NCBI RefSeq assembly: GCF_051521495.1 | Contig: NZ_CP150355.1 | Span: 186,001 to 250,000 of the forward strand | Direction: 5' to 3' | DNA from: Sorangium sp051521495 | GTDB taxonomy: Bacteria; Myxococcota_A; Polyangia; Polyangiales; Polyangiaceae | Length of the DNA: 64,000 nucleotides | Shown: piece by piece, positions 1 through 9,514 of the stretch | Layout: each line of letters starts with the position of its first letter | Numbering within the stretch: the stretch's first letter is position 1 | Notes under the pieces: generated by a model | Seen by the model: the letters and a program-made list of their open reading frames with translations, nothing else | Databases searched by the model: none | Told to the model about the DNA's origin: nothing | Made by a program: the position numbers and the translations under genes

Positions 1-34
1 GTTCGCGACCGCCCCCGGCGCGGCGGCGCGCGCC

Positions 35-98
35 CCCGCGCCCCTCAGTGCGCCCGCGCCCCTCAGTGCGCCCGCGCCCCTCAGTGCGCCCGCGCTCC

Positions 99-108
<10 letters not shown>
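35..108. repeat. 18-bp tandem repeat at the 3' end of the M20 gene
   Basis: The core CCCCTCAGTG recurs at 41, 59 and 77 and, with changes, at 95, giving an 18-bp period and about four units. The array lies just downstream of the M20 peptidase stop codon and overlaps its last codons. I see no protein or hairpin role for it; slippage-generated intergenic sequence is the simplest reading. Confidence 0.75.
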
Positions 109-1523
<1,415 letters not shown>

Positions 1524-1750
1524 GGACCTCTCCAGGGGTTGAGAACGGCGGCGATCTCTGGAGGCCGACTCTACAGCCCCCCTCGACGTGGGTGTACCGC
1601 CGACACGGGGCGTTGACATCTTCAACGTCGCGTCGCGCCGAGGCGAGGTGCGCGGGAGGGCGGACGGGCGGCGGCGCGCGGACGGGCGGGCCGTTGGGGC
1701 GGGGGGCTCGGACTCGGTGGGGCGGGGGGCTCGGCTCGGTGGCGGTGGGG

Positions 1751-1844
1751 CGGGGGCTCGCCTGGCGTCGTGGGGCGGGGGCTCGCCTGGCGTGGTGGCG
1801 GCGGGGGCTCGCCTGGCGTGGTGGCGGCGGGGGCTCGCCTGGCG
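1751..1844. repeat. 26-bp GC-rich tandem repeat between genes
   Basis: CTCGCCTGGC recurs at 1757, 1782, 1808 and 1834, so the period is 25-26 bp with about four units. The array abuts the 3' end of the lipoprotein gene at 1845. Open frames read across it are Gly/Arg low-complexity and not gene-like. Confidence 0.75.
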
Positions 1845-3107
1845 TCAGGGCTTCTTCTCGAAGGCCACTTCGGGGTAATCCGGCGAGGGGCCGTCGAGCA
1901 GCGGCGCCGCCTCGCCGCTCACGTGCGCCTTCACGAAGGCGCGCGTGTACGCGTTCGTGATCTCGACCGCGCGGGCCGGATCGAGCGTGCCGAGCAGGTC
2001 CGGGGCGGCGTCCTTGCCGAGGAAGTGCTCGACGACGACCGGCAGGTCCGAGAACGTCAGGTGCGCGGTGCCTTCGACCTGCGCCCGGTAGGCTTGCCCC
2101 GCCACGGCGCCGTAGGTCTCGTCGATGGTCGCGTCGTCGGGGTGCGTCGAAGCGAGCAGGATGAAGAAGGGCTGCGCGATGCTCCTGCTACCGGCGCCGT
2201 TCTTCGGGCCGACGAGGCTGCCGTCGATGTCGAGTCCGGCGTCGAAGCGGTCGTCGCGGGCGCACGCCTCGGCGGCCATCGCGCCGCCGTAGGAGTGGCC
2301 GAGGACGCCGACCCGCTCGAGGTCGAGCTGGCCGGTGAGCAGGCCGTCCGGGTCGTCCTGCGCGGCGGCGGTGAGCTCGTCGAGCACGAAGCGCGCGTCG
2401 TCGACCCAGACCGTGACGTGCTCGCCCATCGCCTGCGTGAAGGCCTCGATCTCCTCGGGCGACGCGTCCATCGCCGGCGTCCGGACGACCGAGCCGAAGG
2501 GCACGGCGCGGCCGTCGGGGAACACGGTGAGCTCGGTGTCGTAGGTGTGGCTGATGGCGGCCACCACGAAGCCGTGGCTCGCCAGGTCCTCGAGGAGGCT
2601 CGTGTAGTCGGCGCGGAGCAACCCGAACCCGTGCGAGAAGAGGAGCACCGGGTGGGGCGCGCCGTCGTCGGCGAGCGGCACGCCCACGCGCGCGTGCGTG
2701 TGGATGCGCGCCTCGAAGCCGTCCTCGAGCGGGAGGTCGCCGCTCGTGCGGCGGCTGTCGCCCTCTTCCGGCGACAGGTACGGCGCGAGCTGCCCTGTGC
2801 CGCACGGATCCGCCGGGTACCAGAGCTGCACCATGAGCTCGCGGCGGTCGTCGGGATCCTCGGTCGCCTCCTCGCCGCGTGCGCTGTCGGTGAGGGCGCG
2901 GATCTGCGTGCCGACGGGGTGCGGGCCGGTCGGGCGGGGCAGATCGAGGACGCCATCGGCGGGCGCCTCGTCGCCCCAGCCGGTGCACGTCGGATCACCC
3001 TCGTGCGGCGGCAAGGCCTCGTTATCGCCGCACCCGGCGAGGAGCGCGGAGGCGGAGAGCGATGCGAGCAGGCAGAGAGCGTGTCGAGCGGCGTTGCTGT
3101 GGAGCAT
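1845..3107 (-). CDS. Secreted PAF-acetylhydrolase-like alpha/beta hydrolase lipoprotein
   Basis: A 420-residue exported esterase. It starts with a lipoprotein signal whose lipobox is LLAGC near residue 25, followed by a short linker. The hydrolase fold shows an oxyanion-region LLFSHGFG, a nucleophile elbow GHSYGG (GxSxG), a following DIDGS acidic residue and a late TAHLTFSD histidine, the order expected of the PAF-acetylhydrolase/dienelactone-hydrolase group. It probably cleaves short-chain or oxidised ester lipids at the cell surface; the substrate is inferred. Its promoter and first 72 codons lie inside an 840-bp tandem duplication, so a second promoter and signal peptide copy sits at 3733-3947. 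Confidence 0.85.
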   Translation of the reverse strand: MLHSNAARHALCLLASLSASALLAGCGDNEALPPHEGDPTCTGWGDEAPADGVLDLPRPTGPHPVGTQIRALTDSARGEEATEDPDDRRELMVQLWYPADPCGTGQLAPYLSPEEGDSRRTSGDLPLEDGFEARIHTHARVGVPLADDGAPHPVLLFSHGFGLLRADYTSLLEDLASHGFVVAAISHTYDTELTVFPDGRAVPFGSVVRTPAMDASPEEIEAFTQAMGEHVTVWVDDARFVLDELTAAAQDDPDGLLTGQLDLERVGVLGHSYGGAMAAEACARDDRFDAGLDIDGSLVGPKNGAGSRSIAQPFFILLASTHPDDATIDETYGAVAGQAYRAQVEGTAHLTFSDLPVVVEHFLGKDAAPDLLGTLDPARAVEITNAYTRAFVKAHVSGEAAPLLDGPSPDYPEVAFEKKP

Positions 3108-3189
3108 GCGCGCATCGTTCTCACGGCCTGGCCGAGACCGGCGCGGCGAGCACGATCGTGGCGCGGAAGGAGCACGGATGTGGCGGCGC

Positions 3190-3245
3190 GAAGACCATGG
3201 GAGGGTGTTCTCCCTGCCTTCCCGCCTTCATGTTCGATGACGACG
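3190..3245 (-). mobile_element. Diverged MITE-like remnant, copy 1
   Basis: On the minus strand this stretch reads GTCATCGAACATGAAGGCGG and continues close to one end of the 111-bp MITE at 15095-15205. In the 24-base arm only three positions differ, and both then reach an ATGRTCTTC block. It lacks the second half of the hairpin. An identical copy lies 840 bp further on because of the tandem duplication. Confidence 0.5.
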
Positions 3246-3473
3246 ATCTGGCGGTGACCGTCCAGTGTGGCCGTGAAGCCTCGGAGCAGCGGATCTGCCC
3301 GAGCTCTGTGTATCTCGGCACCCGCCGGTGCGCCGGTGCATCGCCTGACAACCCCGTTTTCTGCCTCGTCGGGCCGGGGCCTCGACTGGAGCACACCGCT
3401 GACGGTCTCGAGAACGATGCGAGGTCGATGCCGAAGCCTACGAGTTGGGCAGCGCGCCGTTGGCCTGCATCGC

Positions 3474-3947
3474 TCAGCTCAGCTCGTCGAGCACCTCGGC
3501 GAGCGATGCGGCGACGATGGCTCGCTCGTGCCACCGCTCCAGCGTCTCCGGATCCTTCTCGGCCAGGATGCGCTCACGCGCGGCGTCCGGCACGGCGATG
3601 CCGCGGACCCGGAGCGCGGTCAGCACGGCACGCGCCGCCTCCTCGGCGCGCCCCTCGTTCCGCCCCTCGTCGCGCCCCTCGTTCCGGAGCTGCTGCTTGT
3701 ACTCCTCGAACCAAGCCCGGATCTCTGCGCTCAGGGCGCGGATCTGCGTGCCGACGGGGTGCGGGCCGGTCGGGCGGGGCAGATCGAGGACGCCATCGGC
3801 GGGCGCCTCGTCGCCCCAGCCGGTGCACGTCGGATCACCCTCGTGCGGCGGCAAGGCCTCGTTATCGCCGCACCCGGCGAGGAGCGCGGAGGCGGAGAGC
3901 GATGCGAGCAGGCAGAGAGCGTGTCGAGCGGCGTTGCTGTGGAGCAT
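3474..3947 (-). pseudogene. Chimeric frame: lipoprotein signal fused to C-terminal domain of the neighbouring gene
   Basis: This 157-residue frame is a by-product of the 840-bp duplication. Its first 72 residues equal the N terminus of the hydrolase at 1845-3107, including the LLAGC lipobox, and the rest equals the last 85 or so residues of the protein at 4314-5240, a charged helical tail rich in EGR repeats. The fusion is in frame and keeps the parent's start and upstream region, so it could be expressed as a lipid-anchored helical peptide. Function is unlikely by default, and it may be an assembly artefact. Confidence 0.7.
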
Positions 3948-4029
3948 GCGCGCATCGTTCTCACGGCCTGGCCGAGACCGGCGCGGCGAGCACGATCGTG
4001 GCGCGGAAGGAGCACGGATGTGGCGGCGC

Positions 4030-4085
4030 GAAGACCATGGGAGGGTGTTCTCCCTGCCTTCCCGCCTTCATGTTCGATGACGACG
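4030..4085 (-). mobile_element. Diverged MITE-like remnant, copy 2
   Basis: Identical to 3190-3245, carried by the second unit of the 840-bp duplication. It lies in the region upstream of the duplicated lipoprotein start. Confidence 0.5.
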
Positions 4086-4313
4086 ATCTGGCGGTGACCG
4101 TCCAGTGTGGCCGTGAAGCCTCGGAGCAGCGGATCTGCCCGAGCTCTGTGTATCTCGGCACCCGCCGGTGCGCCGGTGCATCGCCTGACAACCCCGTTTT
4201 CTGCCTCGTCGGGCCGGGGCCTCGACTGGAGCACACCGCTGACGGTCTCGAGAACGATGCGAGGTCGATGCCGAAGCCTACGAGTTGGGCAGCGCGCCGT
4301 TGGCCTGCATCGC

Positions 4314-5240
4314 TCAGCTCAGCTCGTCGAGCACCTCGGCGAGCGATGCGGCGACGATGGCTCGCTCGTGCCACCGCTCCAGCGTCTCCGGATCCTTCTC
4401 GGCCAGGATGCGCTCACGCGCGGCGTCCGGCACGGCGATGCCGCGGACCCGGAGCGCGGTCAGCACGGCACGCGCCGCCTCCTCGGCGCGCCCCTCGTTC
4501 CGCCCCTCGTCGCGCCCCTCGTTCCGGAGCTGCTGCTTGTACTCCTCGAACCAAGCCCGGATCTCTGCGCTCACCTCGTCCTCCTCGTCGGCCGTGGGCT
4601 CCTGTTGGTCGAGCCCGAAGTGTAACAGCAGCGGCACGGCGACGCTCTTCTCCCAAGCATCGCGGCGCAACGCCGCCAGATCGGCCACCGCCTCGCGAAA
4701 GCGGCGGCCCGAGCCGAGCAGCCGCAGCAGCAGCGTCGCACGCGTCCGGGGCAGCTCCGCGAGCACCACCACGCGCATCACCAGGCCCGGTACGGCGTGG
4801 TAGACGCCCGCCTGCACGGGCTCGCACCGGTAGGCGTCGAGCACCGTCTCAGGACGCCCCGGGCTGATGACGACCAGCGCAGGGAAGGCGACGGCTGGCT
4901 GCGGCGGCGTGTCGGCGTCCTCGTCCGGCGCGACGGAGCGGGTTGCAGAGCGGGCGCGGCGCTCGAGCTCGTGGTGCCACGTGAGCTGCTTGCGCAGGCA
5001 TTGCCGGACCTGTCGAAGGCCCGGCGTGCCTTGGAACGGCTCGAACAGGCTCGGCTCCGCCGAGAGCTCGCCGAGCAGGCCCATGCCGGCGCGATCGGAC
5101 TCCCGCGTGGGATCAGGCACGCTGTAGACATCGATCTTCTGGGTCGCCGCCAGCACCTCGACCTCGGTCTCGGCCGTCGAGACGAGGCTCAGCCCGTCGC
5201 GCAGCAAGCTCTTGGTGAACTGGTCGGAGCGGTTGTGCAT
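4314..5240 (-). CDS. Uncharacterised protein with Rpn/transposase-like C-terminal tail
   Basis: A 308-residue protein of a style common and multicopy in Sorangium-type genomes. The N-terminal 210 residues look like a globular domain with conserved-looking blocks ETEVEVL, QKIDVYSVPD and VVISPGRPE. The C terminus is a charged helix with repeated EGRDEGRNEGRAEE, seen in Rpn/PD-(D/E)XK putative transposase families, then a short helical end. I cannot place a complete nuclease active site. The last 259 bp are duplicated upstream and feed the chimeric frame at 3474-3947. Not predicted to be exported. Assignment to the Rpn group is tentative. Confidence 0.75.
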   Translation of the reverse strand: MHNRSDQFTKSLLRDGLSLVSTAETEVEVLAATQKIDVYSVPDPTRESDRAGMGLLGELSAEPSLFEPFQGTPGLRQVRQCLRKQLTWHHELERRARSATRSVAPDEDADTPPQPAVAFPALVVISPGRPETVLDAYRCEPVQAGVYHAVPGLVMRVVVLAELPRTRATLLLRLLGSGRRFREAVADLAALRRDAWEKSVAVPLLLHFGLDQQEPTADEEDEVSAEIRAWFEEYKQQLRNEGRDEGRNEGRAEEAARAVLTALRVRGIAVPDAARERILAEKDPETLERWHERAIVAASLAEVLDELS

Positions 5241-5756
5241 TGGCGTGCGACTCTAATCCACCATCGCGGCATGAGCCAGCCTGTTTCAGTGCGGAGAGGC
5301 GAATCGGAGAGTCGGCGAATTGCGCTGCGAGAACTCGGATAGTTTCGTAATGCAGCAGGGAAGAACAAGCGCTTACCGGCAGGTGGAGCCGGTTGTTTGG
5401 GAATCGTTATCGGCCGTGCGAGATTTTCGGTCGACCGCGGGAATGGGCACTACGGGATTCGCGAGTCATGGGGAGATTCGCGCCGCTGCCGTGGTCGCCG
5501 ACGTTGGGTGGCGTTGCGCAAGTCCGGCGGCGTCTTGAGCTTCTCGTGCTGTGGAGCCGACGGAATTGCGACCCAGCGACCCGACCCTGGTTGGTGTCAC
5601 CGCCCGAGAACGGCGAGCCGGTGCCGGACAGCGAGGCATATGAGTGGGCGCTCGCCATCGGCGCGCCGCGACTCGATCCAGGTCGAGGCAGCCCACGTCG
5701 GCAGCCGCAAGTTGGAACGGGCCGCGCCGCTTGGAGGGCGGCGGCATGAGGTGCAG
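5241..5756. other. Intergenic, no gene supported
   Basis: Several short frames overlap here on both strands, but none has a good start signal, a recognisable motif or the expected third-position GC. The base composition is lower in GC than flanking genes between about 5240 and 5480. Divergence of function is not evident because both neighbours read on the minus strand. Confidence 0.5.
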
Positions 5757-6635
5757 CTACTCCACGGTGGTGGGCCCCAGGAGAGGCTCGCGCTCCGACC
5801 CGCCCGGCTCCGTGCCCGCGCCGCCTCCGCCGTCACCGTCGCCCGCGTTGTTCTTCCCCGCCCCCGGCTTGCGCCCGCCGCCCCGCGCGAACAGCGACGG
5901 CGCGATCGCCTCGGCGTCGCCCTCGTTCCAGCGCAGGTACGACGCCGCGCGGCGGCACGCATCGTAGGCGTTCACGAGCAGCGTGAACGCCCGCGCGCGC
6001 CGCTCGGCCGCATCGCCTGCCTTCGGCGCGGGCAGGCCCGGCTGCTGGCGGGCCCCCAGCGCGACGAGCAGCTCCGGCCCGAGCCGGGAGGCGCGCTCGA
6101 CGTCTCCCCACTCGACCGTGGTCCGGTTCTTCACGGCGTCCCAGACCTCGCTGAAGAGCGCCGCGAGCGCGACGAGGTCGTTGGCGGTGTCGAGGTGCCC
6201 CTGACCGCTGCGGATCTCGGCCACGCGCTGCGCATCGACGATCCCCTTGTGGGCCAGCGCCTCTGCCGCGACGAGCAGGTCCTCGCGGAGCGGCGCGGCC
6301 TCGTCGAGGAGCCGCTTGAGCGCGTCCGGCCCGGCAGAGGTCGGCAGCGCGAGCAGGTGGGCGTACCAGGCGGCGAGCGCATACGTCTGGAGCTTGTCGA
6401 GCTGGCTCAGGGGGTGCTTGGGGAGCTCCTCCACGAACCGCGGGCGCAGCGCTTGAAGGTGCGGGACGGCCCCGATGGCCACGGAGACGGCGCGGGGAAT
6501 ATCGACGTTGATCGGCACCACCTCGCGGACGTCGTCGAGCTCGGGCTCGACGAGCGCGAACGCCTTGGCCGCTTCGCTCGGCGCACCAGGCTTGGCGGGT
6601 GAAGACTTCTTCGTATTCGGCTTGGATCTCGGCAT
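5757..6635 (-). CDS. Hypothetical helical protein with glycine-rich tail
   Basis: A 292-residue cytosolic protein I do not recognise. The start at 6635 is supported by a GGGAGAAG ribosome-binding site; the frame upstream of it is poor. A basic, Lys/Pro/Ser-rich N terminus (about 25 residues) precedes a mostly alpha-helical body with alternating Leu/Ala and acidic residues, and the last 40 residues are Gly/Asp-rich. No signal peptide or membrane segment is visible. It stands alone between a 515-bp gap and the repeat array at 6974. Confidence 0.75.
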   Translation of the reverse strand: MPRSKPNTKKSSPAKPGAPSEAAKAFALVEPELDDVREVVPINVDIPRAVSVAIGAVPHLQALRPRFVEELPKHPLSQLDKLQTYALAAWYAHLLALPTSAGPDALKRLLDEAAPLREDLLVAAEALAHKGIVDAQRVAEIRSGQGHLDTANDLVALAALFSEVWDAVKNRTTVEWGDVERASRLGPELLVALGARQQPGLPAPKAGDAAERRARAFTLLVNAYDACRRAASYLRWNEGDAEAIAPSLFARGGGRKPGAGKNNAGDGDGGGGAGTEPGGSEREPLLGPTTVE

Positions 6636-6973
6636 CAGCTTCTCCCTCGCAACGTGAGCGGGCACCCGTCGGTGCAGTGATGAGGCACAGAGGACGGGGT
6701 GGTATCGCGATCGCCTTCCGGCGATGTCCCAGGCGAAATCAACTGCCATGCCAGCGCGACGACGTACGCTGTCGATGTGCTGCGGATGCGGCCGAACAGC
6801 CCGGCATCGCTGGGATGTGTGGGCAGAAACACGAGCGTGGGGCGCGGCGCGCCTTGCGTCTCTGCGCAAGCGGTTGCGTACAACCGCTTGCGGTCGCTCG
6901 CACCGAACCGCGCGCTCACGCGAAGGCCGCGGTGGAGGGCGGTCGAACCGCCACCGGAGCCTCGGTAGGGGTC

Positions 6974-7147
6974 GTGGAAGGGGGGTTAGACCGCTCCTGC
7001 CGCACCGCTCAAGGTGGTGGAAGGGGGGTTAGACCGCTCCTGCCGCACCGCTCAAGGTGGTGGAAGGGGGGTTGGACCGCTCCCGCCGCACCGCTCAAGG
7101 TGGTGGAAGGGGGGTTGGACCGCTCCCGCCGCACCGATCGAGGGTCG
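6974..7147. repeat. 43-bp tandem repeat, four units, left flank of the island
   Basis: GTGGAAGGGGGGTT recurs at 6974, 7017, 7060 and 7103 with an exact 43-bp period. Each unit also carries GACCGCTCCYGCCGCACCG. An older unit with a GGCGGT-CGA-ACCGCC dyad lies just upstream near 6938. Degenerate units in the same orientation resume at 11287, beyond the 4.1-kb island, so the island appears to split one array. The rest of 6636-7356 holds no supported gene. Confidence 0.85.
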
Positions 7148-7356
7148 TGTCCTAATTAGGACAGAGGTCCCATCGGCGGCTTGACCACCAGGGACCACCA
7201 GGGACCACCGACATCGACGCCACATCGTGCCGATTGCCATCTGTCGCACCTAACCTCACCACGAGATTTCGCAATGACGCGAGGCGCTTTATGAGAGAAC
7301 GGGCGCCACGCCGACGAGGTCTGCCACGGGGCCGCGCAGCGCGGGTCGGAAGGCGG

Positions 7357-7590
7357 TCAGCCCCGATCGGGCGGCGGGTCGCCGTGGTCCATCGACGACA
7401 TCGCGGCGAGTGTCGCGAGAGCTGGGTCCGATTCGCTGGCCGCCTTTAGCGCCTTGATCGCCACGTCCAGATGCAGAGACGCATTCTCGGGAGTGCTGTT
7501 GTTCGTGATCTTGGACAAGTAATTCCAGGAGATTTCCAGAAGGCGCTGCCGGATCTCTTTGGTCTTTTTCACGATGACGTCTTCGCTCAT
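7357..7590 (-). CDS. Small hypothetical protein
   Basis: A 77-residue protein from the ATG at 7590. It begins MSEDVIVKKTKEIRQRLLEI, is mainly amphipathic helix for about 60 residues and ends in a Pro/Asp tail. Its codons are less GC-rich than those of the neighbouring chromosome, which supports recent acquisition. It lies at the left edge of the island and is transcribed towards the boundary. I do not recognise a family; a small DNA-binding or phage-like accessory role is only a guess. Confidence 0.6.
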   Translation of the reverse strand: MSEDVIVKKTKEIRQRLLEISWNYLSKITNNSTPENASLHLDVAIKALKAASESDPALATLAAMSSMDHGDPPPDRG

Positions 7591-7840
7591 CCCCGACCGA
7601 TAGCACGGCGCGTCGACCACGCACAGACCCGCCGCGCCGCCCGGCCCCCGACCAGAGGCTCCGCCAAGGCGCCCCGCTGTCCCTGGGACAAGCCGTGTCA
7701 CACGGCGCGGCCGTTCCCCTTGACTGTGGATAAAACCCCTTGTTTCACGCTGGATCCGCAACGGCGGCTAGGACAACTGCTGTCATAGCCGCGCTGGAGA
7801 CCTAGAAAACAAGGGTTATACTCACTTGCACAGGCAAAGC

Positions 7841-7871
7841 GCCCCGTCTCGGCTGGTACCCGAGACGGGGC
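7841..7871. terminator. Strong 12-bp stem-loop upstream of the transposase
   Basis: GCCCCGTCTCGG (7841-7852) pairs perfectly with CCGAGACGGGGC (7860-7871) across a 7-base loop. No T-run follows, so it is not a classical terminator. Its place, about 80 bases before the transposase start, suits a hairpin that limits read-through transcription or translation into a transposase gene. Confidence 0.5.
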
Positions 7872-7950
7872 TGCGGAACGCCGGATGGTGGGCCACCCGT
7901 CGCACAACGCACTGCGATCATGGGCTCGCCTCTGGAGAGGTGCAAGTCCC

Positions 7951-9081
7951 ATGGCGAACGTGCTCCCAGCGGAGCGGCGGCTAGAGGTGTTGGCCGCGCT
8001 CGTGAACGGCACCAGCATCAGATCGACCGAGCGCATGACCGGCGTCCATCGCGACACCATCGGCCGCTTCGCGCAGGCGATGGGCGAAGGCTGCGCGCGA
8101 CTCCATGACCGCATGGTGCGTGAACTGACGTCCTCGCTGGTCGATCTCGACGAGCAGCACAGCTGGTGCAAGGTCCGCCAGAAGCAACTCGACCCGGCGA
8201 AGCACAGCGCGGCCGAGATGGGCGAGCAGTGGACGTGGGCCGCGATCTGTCGCACGAGCAAGCTCATCATCGCGTGGCACGTCGGGAAGCGCGACCAGGA
8301 GAGCGCCGATGCTCTCGTCGAGGATGTGCGCGCGCGGCTCACGGTCATGCCGCAGATCACGACCGACGGGCTCGGGCTCTACGCCCAGCCGATCGCGGCG
8401 AACTTCGGGCGCGCCGTGCCGTACATGCAGACGGTCAAGAACTTCAGCTCGCGCCCGGGGAAGCCCGGCACCTCGGAGAAGTACGCCGTCGAGCGTGGCG
8501 TCGACTTCATCCAGAAGCGCGTGGTGTTCGGGACGCCGGACCCTGCGAAGGCTACGAATTACGCGATAGAACGGAGCAACCTCACCGCGCGGCAGTGGAA
8601 CGCGCGGCTCCGGCGCCGCACGCTCGCGTTCTCGAAGAAGCTCACGCGGCACTGCGCCGCCGTCGCGCTGCACTACGTCCACGTGAACCTCTGCCACATC
8701 CCGCGGAACATGCGGATCACCCCGGCGATGGCCGCGGGCATCACCGACACCGTGTGGACCCTGGAGATGCTCATGGACGCCGCGCTGGCCGAGCCCGCGG
8801 GCGAGAAGCCGGAGCCGCAGCCGCTCGCCATCCCGAAGCCGGAGGGCACCGCCAGAGCGCTCCCCGCCGGCCGTGGATGGCTTCGGGTGCTCCCGGGCGG
8901 CTCCGCTCCGTCAGCGCCCCCTGCTCCGCAGCCGCCGCCCGTGGCGTCCGCAGCGGCTACGGCGGAGCCGGAACCGCCGCCGCCAGTTGCGCCCGCCGCA
9001 GACCCTCGCGAACCTGAGCCTCCGCCCTCTCCGGGACCATGCCGGATGGTGCAGTTGAGCTTGTTCGGAGAGTTGGATTAA
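7951..9081 (+). CDS. IS1-family-like DDE transposase with clamp-binding C terminus
   Basis: A 376-residue transposase that would cut and join DNA ends in the cell. The ATG at 7951 follows a GGAGAGG site at 7934. The N terminus is a helix-turn-helix (TSIRSTERMTGVHRDTIGRF). The catalytic core resembles IS1-type enzymes: first Asp in LVDLDEQHS, second in ITTDGLGLY, and Glu in AIERSNLTARQ, followed by the FSKK and HNxCH-like HVNLCHI blocks. After the core, about 90 extra residues are Pro/Ala/Glu-rich and disordered, ending in QLSLFGELD. QLSLF matches the consensus sliding-clamp binding pentapeptide. It sits inside the 4.1-kb island; clear IS ends of its own were not found. Confidence 0.9.
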   Translation: MANVLPAERRLEVLAALVNGTSIRSTERMTGVHRDTIGRFAQAMGEGCARLHDRMVRELTSSLVDLDEQHSWCKVRQKQLDPAKHSAAEMGEQWTWAAICRTSKLIIAWHVGKRDQESADALVEDVRARLTVMPQITTDGLGLYAQPIAANFGRAVPYMQTVKNFSSRPGKPGTSEKYAVERGVDFIQKRVVFGTPDPAKATNYAIERSNLTARQWNARLRRRTLAFSKKLTRHCAAVALHYVHVNLCHIPRNMRITPAMAAGITDTVWTLEMLMDAALAEPAGEKPEPQPLAIPKPEGTARALPAGRGWLRVLPGGSAPSAPPAPQPPPVASAAATAEPEPPPPVAPAADPREPEPPPSPGPCRMVQLSLFGELD

Positions 9082-9110
9082 AATTCAATCGACCACGACA
9101 CGCTTTCCAC

Positions 9111-9187
9111 TTGACACCGTTGCGTAGCGATGCTACAGGAATTAGATTGTCCATGCTCGGCCAGCGGTGACGGATTCTTTGAATCCG
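9111..9187 (+). promoter_or_regulatory. Candidate promoter and dyad ahead of the DUF2335 pair
   Basis: TTGACA at 9111-9116 is followed after exactly 17 bases by TACAGG at 9134-9139, with TGC immediately before it as an extended -10. A perfect dyad CGGATTC-TTT-GAATCCG lies at 9171-9187 between this promoter and the first gene at 9296 and could be an operator or leader hairpin. The -10 itself is poor (three of six bases), so this rests mainly on the -35, spacing and extended -10. Confidence 0.45.
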
Positions 9188-9295
9188 AGGCCGTCGCCGC
9201 TGCAAGAGCCGCCGCCCACACCGCGTCGCTCGAAATTCTCCAGACCTTCCTCGGTCTTCTTGAACAGAACCGAGCGATGCGCATATAGTTTGGGT

Positions 9296-9514
9296 ATGAG
9301 GCGAACACCTAGCCACAGGCGCTCGACGAACGTGTTCGTGCGGGTGGGCAGCGTCCTGGACCTTGGCGCGACGGCGGCGTCTCGCCATTGTAAGCTGTAC
9401 GACGACATCGTACGCAAGCGCCACGACGCTCAAGAGGATGTCGTAGCAGACTGGAGCGTCGTGGCGCGCGAGTTTAACCGCGTGGCGCGCGAGGGCCGGT
9501 CGCGCGAGCAATGA
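9296..9514 (+). CDS. Small protein translationally coupled to DUF2335 gene
   Basis: A 72-residue basic protein starting at the ATG at 9296. Its stop overlaps the next start as ATGA (9511-9514), which is the main reason to believe it. Recognisable blocks are VGSVLDLGATA, YDDIVRKRHDAQEDVVADW and VAREFNRVAREG. Small proteins with a similar layout beside DUF2335 genes are something I recall only loosely, so the pairing is an inference. No signal or membrane segment. A competing minus-strand frame over the same bases lacks such support. Confidence 0.6.
   Translation: MRRTPSHRRSTNVFVRVGSVLDLGATAASRHCKLYDDIVRKRHDAQEDVVADWSVVAREFNRVAREGRSREQ

Larger units (their letters stand above)
2893..4572. repeat. 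Perfect 840-bp tandem duplication
   Basis: Bases 2893-3732 are repeated as 3733-4572; I found no difference on line-by-line comparison. Each unit holds the 5' end of the lipoprotein gene, its upstream region with a MITE-like remnant, and the 3' end of the gene at 4314-5240. The junction shares at most one base between donor ends, so it looks like an illegitimate, recent event or an assembly error. It leaves both parent genes intact and adds one in-frame hybrid. Confidence 0.92.

Noticed and set aside
6974..7147. Regular repeats that could be taken for a CRISPR array
   Set aside because: Units are directly abutting with no unique spacers, and no cas genes are present in the window.
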